Shown: positions 17,317 to 25,803, counted from the stretch's first letter. The stretch: 64,000 bases of DNA from Euzebya sp. (GCF_964222135.1 NZ_CAXQBR010000084.1:1-64000); one strand, 5' to 3'. Translations and numbers: made by a program. Notes: generated by a model not told the origin, from the letters alone.

Positions 17317-18522
17317 TCAGCGCCCGGAGAGGGCCCGTCGCAGCGCCACGCGGTCCACCTTCCCGGTGGCCAGGCGCGGGAGGGCGTTGACGACGACCAG
17401 GTCCTGGGGAGCGGCGTAGCGCGGCATCTCGTCGGCGACGAACGAGCGGAGGAGGGCGAGGGACAGGATCGCGCCCACCTCGGCGGGGACGACGACCGCG
17501 ACGGCGCGCTGCCCCCACTCGGGATCCGGGACCCCCAGCACCTCGGCCTCCGCGACGGCGGGGTGGGCCTCCAGGCGCGCGGCGACCTGGCTGGCCACGA
17601 CCTTCTCCCCGCCGGTCACGATCACGTCGTCGGCCCGCCCGAGGACGGTCACGCGGCCGTCGTCGTCGACCGTGCCGAGGTCGGCGGGCGTGAACGCCCC
17701 GTCCGGGTCCAACCCCGCCGGCGGGGGAGGGGTCGGGGAGGGGCCGGCCAGCCGCCGGTAGCCCCGCATCAGGGTCGCGCCGCCGATCCGGAGACGGCCG
17801 TCGTCGGCCTCCGACACGGTCACGCCGGGCAGCGGCACGCCGTCGTAGACGCACCCCCCGGACGTCTCGGTCATCCCGTACGTGGTCGTCAGGTGCGGCA
17901 CGGCGCTGCGGAGGTCGTCGGGCAGCCGCGCCCCGCCGACCAGGACGGTGGCCCAGCGCTCGGGGTCGGCGCCGGCGGCCAGCAGGCGGCGCAGCATGGT
18001 CGGGACGACCGCGAGGTGCACCGGGTGTCCGAGCGCGGCGATCCGGTCGGCGTCGAACCCGTCGACGTCGACGGGCGCCGTGCCGGTCGTGATCGCCCGG
18101 AGCAGCACCAGCAGCCCGCCGACGTGGCTGACGGGCAGGCAGGCGACCCACGGCACCTCCGGGTCGGCTCCGGTGCGGGACAAGCCGCCGTCGACGCTGG
18201 CCGCGAGCGCGTGGCGGGTGAGCTCCACCCCCTTCGGCGGGCCGGTCGAGCCGCTGGTCGCCACGACCGCGACCACGTCGTCGGCGACGGGGGTGGCGCC
18301 CGGCAGGGAGACCAGCCCGCCGGGCTTGGAGACCGCGCCCGGCTTGAGTGCCGCCACGAGCGCGCCGCGGGCGCGGGGCGGCAAGCGCGGGTCGAGGGGG
18401 AGGACCGCCGGACCGCCGTCCCAGGCGTCGCGGAGCCGCGGCAGCAGCGCCTCGGGGGTCGCCTCGACCGCGAGCAGGAGGCGTGACGGCTGGTCGTCCG
18501 GCTGGTCGTCGGCGTCTGGCAC
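17317..18522 (-). CDS. menE: o-Succinylbenzoate-CoA ligase
   Basis: This 401-residue acyl-CoA synthetase has the P-loop ATSGSTGPPKG, the TYGMTETSGG core motif, the hinge GRADDVIVTGGEKV and the catalytic lysine in LATGKVDR. It activates o-succinylbenzoate for ring closure to DHNA-CoA in menaquinone synthesis. The assignment is supported by the adjacent menA-menC-menD genes on the other strand. It starts with GTG 18522, 6 nt after a TACCGT -10 box that overlaps the divergent menA promoter, so the mRNA is probably leaderless. It is shorter than typical MenE at the N-terminus, as in other actinobacteria. Confidence 0.9.
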   Translation of the reverse strand: MPDADDQPDDQPSRLLLAVEATPEALLPRLRDAWDGGPAVLPLDPRLPPRARGALVAALKPGAVSKPGGLVSLPGATPVADDVVAVVATSGSTGPPKGVELTRHALAASVDGGLSRTGADPEVPWVACLPVSHVGGLLVLLRAITTGTAPVDVDGFDADRIAALGHPVHLAVVPTMLRRLLAAGADPERWATVLVGGARLPDDLRSAVPHLTTTYGMTETSGGCVYDGVPLPGVTVSEADDGRLRIGGATLMRGYRRLAGPSPTPPPPAGLDPDGAFTPADLGTVDDDGRVTVLGRADDVIVTGGEKVVASQVAARLEAHPAVAEAEVLGVPDPEWGQRAVAVVVPAEVGAILSLALLRSFVADEMPRYAAPQDLVVVNALPRLATGKVDRVALRRALSGR

Positions 18523-18527
18523 CGCGC

Positions 18528-18534
18528 TACGGTA
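18528..18534. promoter_or_regulatory. Overlapping divergent -10 boxes between menE and menA
   Basis: The sequence CTACGGTACC can be read as TACGGT on the + strand and TACCGT on the - strand, offset by one base. The minus-strand box is 6 nt from the menE GTG, and the plus-strand box is 36 nt from the menA start. Polymerase can serve only one direction at a time. Confidence 0.5.
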
Positions 18535-18569
18535 CCGAGCCGCCCGTCCGGCAGAGATCGAGGAGCGAC

Positions 18570-19436
18570 GTGAACCCGTACGTGGAGGCCGCCCGGCCCA
18601 AGACGCTGGCCGCCGCCGTCGCGCCGGTGCTCGTGGGCACGGCCGCCGCCGACCGGTTCATCGCCTGGCGGGCCGTCGCGGCGCTCGTCGTCGCCGTGAG
18701 CGTCCAGGTCGCGGTGAACTACGCGAACGACTACTTCGACGGCGTCAAGGGCGTCGACACCGAGGCGCGGGTCGGCCCCCGCCGGGCGGTCGCGTCGGGC
18801 CTCGTCGCACCGGCGGCGATGAAGCGTGCGATCGCGATCGCGCTCGGGGTGACCGCCGCGGCGGGGATCGCGCTGGCCGCCGCGACCACGTGGTGGCTGG
18901 TCGCGGTCGGGGCGGTGTGCTTCGCCGCGGCGCTCGGGTACTCCGGGGGGCCGAAGCCGTACGCATCGCTCGGGTTGGGTGAGGTGATGGTCTTCGTCTT
19001 CTTCGGTCTGGTCGCGACGGTGGGCAGCGCCTTCGTCCAGGACGAGCAGGTGATCCGCACCGCGGTCATCGCCGCGGTCCCCGTCGGCCTGTTCGCCGTC
19101 GCCATCCTGGTCGCCAACAACCTGCGGGACATCCCCACCGACACCGCGGCCGGCAAGCGCACCCTCGCCATCGCGCTGGGGGAGGGGCCGACCCGCACCC
19201 TCTTCCTCGCCCTCTTCGTCGTCGCGTTCGGGTTCATCGGGGTGATCGCGCTGAGCGCCAGGTCCCCGTGGCCCGTCGTCGCCGCCGTGGCCGTCCCGCT
19301 GTCCGCCAGGCCGCTCGGACTGGTTCGCGAGGGCGCCCGCGGCCCCGCCCTGATCCAGGTCCTGGCAGGCACCGCCCGCGTCCAGCTCGTCTTCGCCGTC
19401 GCCCTCGCCATCGGGCTGGTGCTCGCCGGCCGGTAG
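18570..19436 (+). CDS. menA: 1,4-Dihydroxy-2-naphthoate polyprenyltransferase
   Basis: This 288-residue UbiA-superfamily membrane protein has about eight to nine helices. The first aspartate-rich motif is NYANDYFDGVKGVD (near residue 50) and the second is NNLRDIPTDTAAGKRT (near residue 187). It attaches the polyprenyl tail to DHNA, giving demethylmenaquinone. GTG 18570 has GAGGAG 4 nt upstream. The gene is followed closely by menC and menD in the same direction. Confidence 0.95.
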   Translation: MNPYVEAARPKTLAAAVAPVLVGTAAADRFIAWRAVAALVVAVSVQVAVNYANDYFDGVKGVDTEARVGPRRAVASGLVAPAAMKRAIAIALGVTAAAGIALAAATTWWLVAVGAVCFAAALGYSGGPKPYASLGLGEVMVFVFFGLVATVGSAFVQDEQVIRTAVIAAVPVGLFAVAILVANNLRDIPTDTAAGKRTLAIALGEGPTRTLFLALFVVAFGFIGVIALSARSPWPVVAAVAVPLSARPLGLVREGARGPALIQVLAGTARVQLVFAVALAIGLVLAGR

Positions 19437-19451
19437 GGTTCTGGCCCACCC

Positions 19452-20438
19452 ATGGCCACCGAGCTGCACGTCGTCGAGATCCCGCTGGTCACCCGGTTCC
19501 GCCGGGTCGACCGGCGCCGGGCCGTGCTGGTCCGGGGGCCGGCGGGGTGGGGCGAGTTCAGCCCGTTCCCCGAGTACCCCCCGGCGGTCACCCGCTGGTG
19601 GTGGGCTGCGGCGCAGGAGGCGGCGACCGAGGGCTGGCCCGTGCCGGTCCGGGACGCCGTCGCGGTGAACACGACCGTCCCCGCCGTCGACCCCTCCACC
19701 GCCCACGCCATGGTCGCCGCCAGCGGCTGCGCCACCGCGAAGGTGAAGGTGGCCGAGCCGGGCCAGGCCCTCGCCGACGACATCGCCCGGGTCGAGGCCG
19801 TCCGCGACGCGCTCGGGCCGGACGGGCACGTCCGCGTGGACGCCAACGGGGCCTGGGACGTCGACGACGCGATCACCGCCCTGCGCGCCCTCGACACCGC
19901 GGCCGGGGGCCTGCAGTACGCCGAGCAGCCCTGCGCGACCCTCGAGGAGATGGCCGCCCTCCGCCGTCGGGTCGACGTCCGCCTCGCCGCCGACGAGTCG
20001 ATCCGCACCGCCGAGGACCCCCTGCGGGTCGCAGGGCTCGAGGCCGCCGACGTCGTCGTCGTGAAGGTCCAGCCCCTCGGCGGCGTCCGGCGGGCCCTGC
20101 AGGTCGTCGAGGCGGCCGGCCTGCCCGCCGTGGTGTCCTCGGCCGTCGAGACCTCCGTCGGCCTCGCCGCCGGCCTCGCGCTCGCCGCCGCACTGCCCGA
20201 GCTGCCGTACGCCTGCGGCCTCGGCACGGCGACGCTGCTGGCCGGGGACGTCACCGACGACCCGCTCGCCCCGGTCGGCGGCCACCTCGCGGTCCGCCCG
20301 GTCACGCCCGACGTGCACCTGCTGCAGCGCTGGTCGGCCACCGACCCGGCCGCGGACCTCACCCGCTACGACGCCGCCGAGGCAGCCCACACCGCCGAGG
20401 CAGCCCGCGCCGCCACCACCGAGGTGCCCACGTGCTGA
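19452..20438 (+). CDS. menC: o-Succinylbenzoate synthase
   Basis: This 328-residue enolase-superfamily enzyme shows the catalytic KVKV lysine pair (near residue 97) and metal ligands in VDANGAW, AEQPC and AADESI, plus the second-half lysine VVVKVQPLGG. It dehydrates SHCHC to o-succinylbenzoate. ATG 19452 lies 15 bp after the menA stop. A TAGGGT box overlaps the menA stop codon (19434-19439), 12 nt before the start, so an internal promoter is possible. Its 3' end overlaps menD by 7 nt. Confidence 0.92.
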   Translation: MATELHVVEIPLVTRFRRVDRRRAVLVRGPAGWGEFSPFPEYPPAVTRWWWAAAQEAATEGWPVPVRDAVAVNTTVPAVDPSTAHAMVAASGCATAKVKVAEPGQALADDIARVEAVRDALGPDGHVRVDANGAWDVDDAITALRALDTAAGGLQYAEQPCATLEEMAALRRRVDVRLAADESIRTAEDPLRVAGLEAADVVVVKVQPLGGVRRALQVVEAAGLPAVVSSAVETSVGLAAGLALAAALPELPYACGLGTATLLAGDVTDDPLAPVGGHLAVRPVTPDVHLLQRWSATDPAADLTRYDAAEAAHTAEAARAATTEVPTC

Positions 20439-22180
20439 GCGCGACGGAGATCGGGACGGTCCTCGTCGACGCCCTCGTCCGGCAGGGCGTCACCGACGTG
20501 GTGATCTCGCCGGGGTCCCGCAGCGCGCCGATCGCCCTCGCGGCGGCGGCCGCCGTCCCGCGCCTGCACGTGCGGGTCGACGAGCGCAGCGCCGGGTTCC
20601 TGGCCCTCGGCCTCGCCCGCGGCAGCGGTCGCCCGGCCGCGGTCGTGTGCTCCTCGGGGACGGCCACCGCGAACTACCACCCGGCCGTCATCGAGGCCGA
20701 TGCCGCCGGGGTCGCGCTGATCGTGCTCACCGCCGACCGGCCACCCGAGGCGAGGGGGACCGGGGCGAACCAGACCATCCGCCAGGTCGGGTTGTACGGC
20801 GACGCGGTGCGGTTCGCCGCCGACGTGGTCGAGCGCGGCGCGGACCGCGACGAGCGCGCCCTCCGCGGCCTGGTCGCGACCGCCGTCGACCACGCCGACG
20901 GGCTCCACCCCGGCCCGGTCCACCTCAACATCCCGCTGCGCGAGCCGCTGCTCGACCCCGACCGGCCGCCGCCGACCCTCCGCACCGGTCCGCCCGGCGC
21001 CGGCGAGGGCGCGTCCTGGGTCCGCGGCCTGCCGCCGCGACCGGTCGAGGAGCGGCCCGCCGGGATCCGCCCGGATGCCGTCCTCGACGGTCGCCCCGCG
21101 GTCCTCGTCGCCGGGGAGGGGGCGCTGGCCGGCCCGAGCCCGCTGCTGGCCGACACCGGACTGGACATCCCGGACGCGGACCGGATCCTCGCCGCCGCCG
21201 AGCGCCTCGGGCTGCCGGTGATCGCCGAGCCGACCAGCGGCCTGCGCCGGGGCACGGCCCTGCGGTGCGGGCACTGGCTGGCCGCGTCCGAGGCCTTCGT
21301 GGCGGCCATGCGCCCCCAGGTGGTCGTCCAGCTCGGCCGGCCGGTGCTGAGCCGGCCCACCAGCGCCCTCGTCGCCGGTGCCGAGGAGGTCGTGACGATC
21401 GATCCGTGGGACCGCGGCTGGGACCCCGGCCGCCACACCACCCACCTCGTCCGGCGCACCTTCGACGCCTGGACCGCGGACCTGCCCGATGCCGACGGCG
21501 CGGTCCTGTCCGCCTGGCGCGACGCCGACCGCCGGGCCGCCGCGGTGCTCGACGACGAGCTGGACCGCCACGCCGGCATGTCCGAGCTGGGCACCGCCCG
21601 CGACGTCGCCGCGGCCGTCCCCGCCGGCGGGCACCTCGTCGTCGCGTCGTCGCTGCCGGTCCGCCACCTGGACGAGGCGATGGTCCCGGCCCCGATCCAC
21701 GTGGTCGGCAACCGCGGCGCGTCCGGCATCGACGGGTTCACCTCGACCGCGATCGGGGTCGCGCTCGGCGCCGGCGGGCCGACGGTCGCCCTGGCCGGCG
21801 ACCTCTCGATCGTCCACGACCTCACCGGTCTCGTGATGGGGCCCGACGAGCCGCGCCCCTCCCTCCCCGTGGTCGTCCTCAACAACGACGGAGGAGGGAT
21901 CTTCCACCTCCTGCCGTACGGCGAGGCGCTCGACGAGGTCACCTTCCGCCGGCTCTTCGCGACCCCGCACGGCGTCAGCCTGCACGGGCTCGCGATGACC
22001 GTCGGGGTCGGCTACACCCACGTCGACGACCCGGCCGAGCTGGGCCAGGTGCTCGCCGACGCCTGGGCGACCCCCGACGTCACCCTGGTGGAGGTGCGGA
22101 CCGACACGCCGGCCGAGACCGCCAGGTACCACCGCACCCGGCGGGCGATCGCCGCCGCCGTCGACCCCCGGGGGCGCTAG
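20432..22180 (+). CDS. menD: SEPHCHC synthase
   Basis: This 582-residue thiamine-diphosphate enzyme has the N-terminal VISPGSRSAP and DERSAGFLALG segments, the CSSGTATANYHPAV stretch, TADRPPE, and the C-terminal ThDP-binding run from GDLSIVHDL to NNDGGGIF. It adds the succinyl semialdehyde unit from 2-oxoglutarate to isochorismate. GTG 20432 overlaps the menC stop, so the two are translationally coupled. Confidence 0.95.
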   Translation: MLSATEIGTVLVDALVRQGVTDVVISPGSRSAPIALAAAAAVPRLHVRVDERSAGFLALGLARGSGRPAAVVCSSGTATANYHPAVIEADAAGVALIVLTADRPPEARGTGANQTIRQVGLYGDAVRFAADVVERGADRDERALRGLVATAVDHADGLHPGPVHLNIPLREPLLDPDRPPPTLRTGPPGAGEGASWVRGLPPRPVEERPAGIRPDAVLDGRPAVLVAGEGALAGPSPLLADTGLDIPDADRILAAAERLGLPVIAEPTSGLRRGTALRCGHWLAASEAFVAAMRPQVVVQLGRPVLSRPTSALVAGAEEVVTIDPWDRGWDPGRHTTHLVRRTFDAWTADLPDADGAVLSAWRDADRRAAAVLDDELDRHAGMSELGTARDVAAAVPAGGHLVVASSLPVRHLDEAMVPAPIHVVGNRGASGIDGFTSTAIGVALGAGGPTVALAGDLSIVHDLTGLVMGPDEPRPSLPVVVLNNDGGGIFHLLPYGEALDEVTFRRLFATPHGVSLHGLAMTVGVGYTHVDDPAELGQVLADAWATPDVTLVEVRTDTPAETARYHRTRRAIAAAVDPRGR

Positions 22181-22223
22181 CCGGCTGGGGTGGCGGGGTC
22201 GTCCGGCCGGGGCTCCGCGGGCC

Positions 22224-22427
22224 TCAGGACTCCCAGCGCTCGTCCTCGGCCTCCCAGGCCTCCTCCCGGGCGTCCCGGCGGGCCTTCCAGTCACGTGCGG
22301 CGTCGGCGGTCGGGTACGGCCCCAGCCGGTCCTGGGCCCGGCAGGTCGACCCCTGCTCGACGGTCTCGTGGGTAAGGCACCACCACCAACCGCCGTCCCG
22401 TGCGCCCTCACCCGTGTGCGTGTCCAT
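22224..22427 (-). CDS. Small tryptophan-rich conserved hypothetical protein
   Basis: This 67-residue protein has a WWWCLTH segment, a second cysteine 13 residues later, a DRLGPYPTADAA stretch and an acidic EEAWEAEDERW tail. The combination (W/C-rich start, RLGPY, AEDE-W end) is one I associate with short conserved actinobacterial hypotheticals, some annotated as SPOR-like. No function can be assigned. ATG 22427 is divergent from the zinc-finger gene and the gene converges on menD. Confidence 0.6.
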   Translation of the reverse strand: MDTHTGEGARDGGWWWCLTHETVEQGSTCRAQDRLGPYPTADAARDWKARRDAREEAWEAEDERWES

Positions 22428-22444
22428 GGGGGCCCATCCTCGCG

Positions 22445-22450
22445 TACGAT
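22445..22450 (+). promoter_or_regulatory. -10 box candidate (TACGAT)
   Basis: TACGAT lies 38 nt before the TTG start of the zinc-finger/stress-protein gene, leaving a short leader that contains the GAGAGGTG ribosome-binding site. Confidence 0.4.
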
Positions 22451-22488
22451 CAGCGGTGCAGCACCGAACAGCTGAGAGGTGACGTGCG

Positions 22489-23127
22489 TTGAGCATCCAC
22501 ACCTGCACCCGCTGCCCGTTGCGGTTCACGAACCGCGCAGAGCTCGCGGACCACATGGAGCACGACCACCACGTGCCCCACGCGCTCCTCGAGCAGATGG
22601 CCTACCCCGGGGTCCACGCCGCCGAGCCGCTGTACCGGTCGCTGGCCGGCGACGACGGCGTGCAGACGATCCTGCTGCTCGCCAACCAGGGCATCGGGTC
22701 CGACGCCCTGCGCGAGGTGATGGCGGATCGGGTGGCGTCCCACGACCGGGTCGCGGTGTTCGTCGTCGTCCCGGCCACCCCGTCGGCCCACCTGGCCAGC
22801 GCCCCCGGCGGCGGGAGGCTCGCGTCGCCTGACCGCGGGCTCAGGGACCGGACGGACGACGTCGGGGTCGCCCAGGCGCGGTTCCGGCTGCGCACGGCGA
22901 TCGAGATCCTGCGGGACCTCGGCATCGCCGCCCACGGGCGCGTCGCCGACCCCAACCCGGTCGTCGCCGCCTCCCGGGCCATCGCGGACGAGCCGATCGA
23001 CGAGATCGTGCTGACGACCCTCAGCCCCGACATGTCCCAGTGGCTCCACGCGGACCTGCCGGCGCTCCTGGCCCGCCGCTTCGAGCTGCCGGTGCACACG
23101 ATCACCGCGGAGACCTCCCACACCTGA
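22489..23127 (+). CDS. C2H2 zinc finger fused to a universal-stress-like domain
   Basis: This 212-residue protein begins with a compact finger, Cys6-x2-Cys9-x12-His22 with further histidines at 25, 27 and 28. A nucleotide-binding-like alpha/beta domain follows, with VQTILLLANQGIG near residue 60 and ending in DEIVLTTLSPDMSQWL, the style of UspA-like domains. I infer DNA, RNA or protein binding by the finger and a stress-related role. The start is TTG 22489 with GAGAGGTG upstream; a nearby GTG runs into an immediate stop. Function is uncertain. Confidence 0.7.
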   Translation: MSIHTCTRCPLRFTNRAELADHMEHDHHVPHALLEQMAYPGVHAAEPLYRSLAGDDGVQTILLLANQGIGSDALREVMADRVASHDRVAVFVVVPATPSAHLASAPGGGRLASPDRGLRDRTDDVGVAQARFRLRTAIEILRDLGIAAHGRVADPNPVVAASRAIADEPIDEIVLTTLSPDMSQWLHADLPALLARRFELPVHTITAETSHT

Positions 23128-23148
23128 CGCGGTCGTCCCCGACGGGCC

Positions 23149-23169
23149 GGCCGCCACCTTCAGGCGGCC
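23149..23169. terminator. Short bidirectional hairpin
   Basis: The 7-bp arms GGCCGCC and GGCGGCC lie between the convergent zinc-finger gene and menF and overlap the menF stop codon. Confidence 0.4.
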
Positions 23170-24233
23170 AGCACCGACTGCATGGCCTGCAGCTTGAGCC
23201 GCGTCTCCTCGAGCTCGTCGTCGGGCAGGCTGTCGGCGACGATCCCGCAGCCGGCGAACAGCCTGGCGCGGTTGCCGTCGAGCTGCGCGCACCGCAGGGC
23301 GATCCCGAAGGTCCCGTCGCCCGACCCCGTGACCACCCCGATCGGGGCGGCGTAGCGGGCCCGGTCCATCTGCTCGAGGGGGCGGATGTCGGCGACCGCG
23401 ACGTCGCGCGGCGTGCCGCCGACCGCCGCGGTCGGGTGCATCGCCCCGACCAGCTCGAGGACGTGGTGGTCCGCGTCCAGCAGGCCGGTGACGCGGGTGG
23501 CGAGGTGCTGGAGGTTGTCCAGGCGGAGCAGCCACGGCTCGGCGTCGGCGTGCAGCTCGACGCAGGAGGGGGCCAGCGCGGCGAGCGCGGAGTCCCGCGC
23601 GAACGCGTGCTCGGCCTGGTCCTTCGCGCTCGCGAGCAGCGCCCGGCCGCTCGCGGGGTCCGGCGCGGCGGTGCCGGCCAGCACCACCGAGGTCACGCGC
23701 CGGCCGTCGCGGCGCAGCAGCAGCTCGGGGGTGGAGCCGACGAACCGCTCGTGGAGGAAGGTCATGCAGCTCGGGAAGCGCCGCGCGAGCCGGGCCGCCA
23801 GGCCGATCGGGTCGAGCTCGTCGGCCGCCCACACCTGCAGGTCGCGCGCGAGGACGATCTTCTCGTACGCCCCCGCCCGGATCCGCGTCGTGGCGGTGGC
23901 GACGGCCTCCATCCAGGCGACCTCGTCGACCGACGAGCCGGCGTAGCGGATCCTGCCGTCGACCCGGCCGAGGTCCGGCGGCGGGGCGCTGTCGGTGCGC
24001 ACCGCGTGGACCTCCTCGGGGACGACCAGAGCGCTGCCCGGCGACCCGTCGAAGGTGAAGGCGGCGAAGGCGACGTCGTCGGGCGCCAGGGCCTCTGACG
24101 CCCACGCCGCGGCGTCGGCGAACCGCGTCGGACCCGACGGGGTGAAGCGGTCCCGCACCCCGTTCCCGACCCAGCCGGCCCCCTCGGTCGTGAAGGCGTA
24201 CCCGTCGGGGTCGCGCAGCGCGCCGACGGTCAC
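23160..24233 (-). CDS. menF: Isochorismate synthase
   Basis: This 357-residue chorismate-utilising enzyme has the general-base lysine in AYEKIVLARD and the binding segments FVGSTPELLL, MHPTAAVGGTP and APIGVV. The C-terminal FAGCGIVADSLPDDELEET supplies the Mg2+-binding glutamates. It converts chorismate to isochorismate, the entry to menaquinone synthesis here since menD, menC and menE are nearby. GTG 24233 overlaps the stop of the MerR gene (GTGA), so the regulator and enzyme are co-expressed. A salicylate or siderophore role is less likely because no such genes are nearby. Confidence 0.9.
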   Translation of the reverse strand: MTVGALRDPDGYAFTTEGAGWVGNGVRDRFTPSGPTRFADAAAWASEALAPDDVAFAAFTFDGSPGSALVVPEEVHAVRTDSAPPPDLGRVDGRIRYAGSSVDEVAWMEAVATATTRIRAGAYEKIVLARDLQVWAADELDPIGLAARLARRFPSCMTFLHERFVGSTPELLLRRDGRRVTSVVLAGTAAPDPASGRALLASAKDQAEHAFARDSALAALAPSCVELHADAEPWLLRLDNLQHLATRVTGLLDADHHVLELVGAMHPTAAVGGTPRDVAVADIRPLEQMDRARYAAPIGVVTGSGDGTFGIALRCAQLDGNRARLFAGCGIVADSLPDDELEETRLKLQAMQSVLAA

Positions 24234-24916
24234 GTCGACACCTCACCCTCCGCCGCCGCGTCCGCCTCGATCCGCTCGCGGGCGGCCTGCAGCAGGCGGC
24301 GGCGGAAGGTGTGGGCGATGATGTCGGTGGCGGCGGGCAGCATCGTCTGGAGGGCGGCGACCATCTCCGCGGCCGCCCGCTCCTCGTCGGGCTCCCGCGC
24401 CCGGATCGGATCGCGCACGAACCGGGCGAACAGGTCGACGGCCTGCTCGGCGATCCCCCCGATCGCCGCGTCGTGCTCGCGGGCGAGGGCGAGGAGCTCG
24501 CTGATGGGCACCCCGGAGTCGAGGAGCGCCTGCCCCGCGCGGACCGCCTCGGCGTCGGCTGGGGTGTAGGGCGCCTCGTCGGACTCCGGGCCGATCAGGA
24601 TGCCCTGTCGGGCGACCGCGGCCAGGACGGTCTCCGACACGCCCGTGTGGGCGCTCAGCTCCGGCAGGGTCATCGCGGCGGGCACCTCCGGGGCGGTCTC
24701 GTCGCGCGCCACGATCGCGGCGGCCAGCGCCTCCTCCCCCGCGTCGAGCTGGCCGGCGAGCACCCGGGCGATCATCGCGAGGGTGAAGCCCTGGTCCTTC
24801 AGCTCGCGGATCCGCCGCAGCGTCGACAGGTGCCCGTCGTCGTACCAGGCCGCCCGCCCCTCCCGCTCGGGCGCCGGCAGCAGGTCGATGGCCTGGTAGT
24901 AGCGGATGGTGTCCAC
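24230..24916 (-). CDS. MerR-family transcriptional regulator (5' end uncertain)
   Basis: The 228-residue frame from GTG 24916 begins inside the MerR helix-turn-helix (DTIRYYQAIDLLP) and continues with the wing and a long C-terminal region. The residues upstream in the same frame (RYRVEELADVADVSV) are clearly the missing first part of the MerR fold, yet no ATG, GTG or TTG precedes them in frame. GTG 24969 would fit if one more base were present in the C-run at 24959-24962. Either the start is noncanonical, the protein is truncated, or there is a 1-nt deletion or sequencing error. It is translationally coupled to menF, hinting that it regulates quinone synthesis. Confidence 0.75.
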   Translation of the reverse strand: MDTIRYYQAIDLLPAPEREGRAAWYDDGHLSTLRRIRELKDQGFTLAMIARVLAGQLDAGEEALAAAIVARDETAPEVPAAMTLPELSAHTGVSETVLAAVARQGILIGPESDEAPYTPADAEAVRAGQALLDSGVPISELLALAREHDAAIGGIAEQAVDLFARFVRDPIRAREPDEERAAAEMVAALQTMLPAATDIIAHTFRRRLLQAARERIEADAAAEGEVST

Positions 24917-24988
24917 GCTGACGTCGGCGACGTCAGCGAGCTCCTCGACGCGGTATCGCCCCGACCCACGGTAGGAGCGGGCACTCGA

Positions 24989-25014
24989 ACCGTCCGAGCG
25001 GCCGCTCGGACGGT
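24989..25014. promoter_or_regulatory. 26-bp perfect palindrome (operator or terminator)
   Basis: The half-site ACCGTCCGAGCGG is followed immediately by its exact reverse complement. It begins at the stop codon of the leftward zinc-ribbon/tail-anchor gene and lies upstream of the MerR coding region. It could terminate the first gene or be the binding site of MerR, whose operators are often such dyads. Confidence 0.55.
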
Positions 25015-25781
25015 CAGATCGCGGTGGCGAGGTACCAGGCGACCGCGAGCAGCACGGCCACGAACGCCGTCGCGGCGAGCCGGATCGTCCACGACCGGGG
25101 CGGTTCGACGTCCGGCACCTCCGACCGGGCGGGGGTCGGGTCCGTCGCCACGTCGACGGTCGGCGTCGGCTCGTGTCGACCTGGCCGGGGGATCGCGACG
25201 TCGAGCACCGACACCGCCGAGGGGGTCAGGTCCGCCACCGCCACCGCTGCCGGCTGGGGGTGGGCGTCCTCGATCCCGGCATCGAGCGCGGAGGCGATCG
25301 GGCCCACGGCCGACGGCGCGTCTAGGGGACGGCGCAGCCGCTCGGGGATCCGCAGGGGGAGGGGGTCGGCGTCCGCCGGCGGGGTCGTCCCATCGGCGGG
25401 CACCTCGGGTACCGGGTCCATGACCGGGAGCGCCTCGGCGGGGGCGAGGGGAGGGGGTGCGGCGCGCGTCGAGAAGCCGATCCTGGGCTCGGTCCAGCTG
25501 GCGATGACGTCCGCCTCCTCGGCGTCGCTGCCCTGGGGATATCTGCCCTCGGCCTCCCCTCCCGCGGCACCCCGACCGCGCCGCTCCTCGCGGTGGCGGC
25601 GGCGTGCGGCTGCCTCGTCGGGCGGGATCGCCTGGTGGCCGAGGGCGCAGCGCCCCTCGGCGTCGACGGTGACGGTCCGCCCGCACATGTCGCAGCGGTC
25701 CCCCTGGTGGTCGCCCGGAACCCGTCCTCGCCGGGCGCTGCGACGCCGTCGTCCGCTCCTGTGTCCGAGGTGCTCAGCCAT
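25014..25781 (-). CDS. Zinc-ribbon protein with C-terminal transmembrane helix
   Basis: This 255-residue protein has a short metal-binding cluster near residues 30-49 (CDMCGRTV and CALGH). A long low-complexity Pro/Ala/Asp-rich middle follows, and a single hydrophobic helix lies at the extreme C-terminus (about residues 233-252), a tail-anchored layout. No enzymatic domain is visible. It starts at ATG 25781 and is divergent from the amidohydrolase-like gene. Function unknown. Confidence 0.6.
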   Translation of the reverse strand: MAEHLGHRSGRRRRSARRGRVPGDHQGDRCDMCGRTVTVDAEGRCALGHQAIPPDEAAARRRHREERRGRGAAGGEAEGRYPQGSDAEEADVIASWTEPRIGFSTRAAPPPLAPAEALPVMDPVPEVPADGTTPPADADPLPLRIPERLRRPLDAPSAVGPIASALDAGIEDAHPQPAAVAVADLTPSAVSVLDVAIPRPGRHEPTPTVDVATDPTPARSEVPDVEPPRSWTIRLAATAFVAVLLAVAWYLATAI

Positions 25782-25787
25782 CGTGCG

Positions 25788-25793
25788 TAGACT
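25788..25793 (+). promoter_or_regulatory. -10 box (TAGACT) for the amidohydrolase-like gene
   Basis: TAGACT ends 10 nt before GTG 25804 and no ribosome-binding site intervenes, supporting a leaderless start. Confidence 0.5.
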
Positions 25794-25803
25794 CCAACGT
25801 TCG

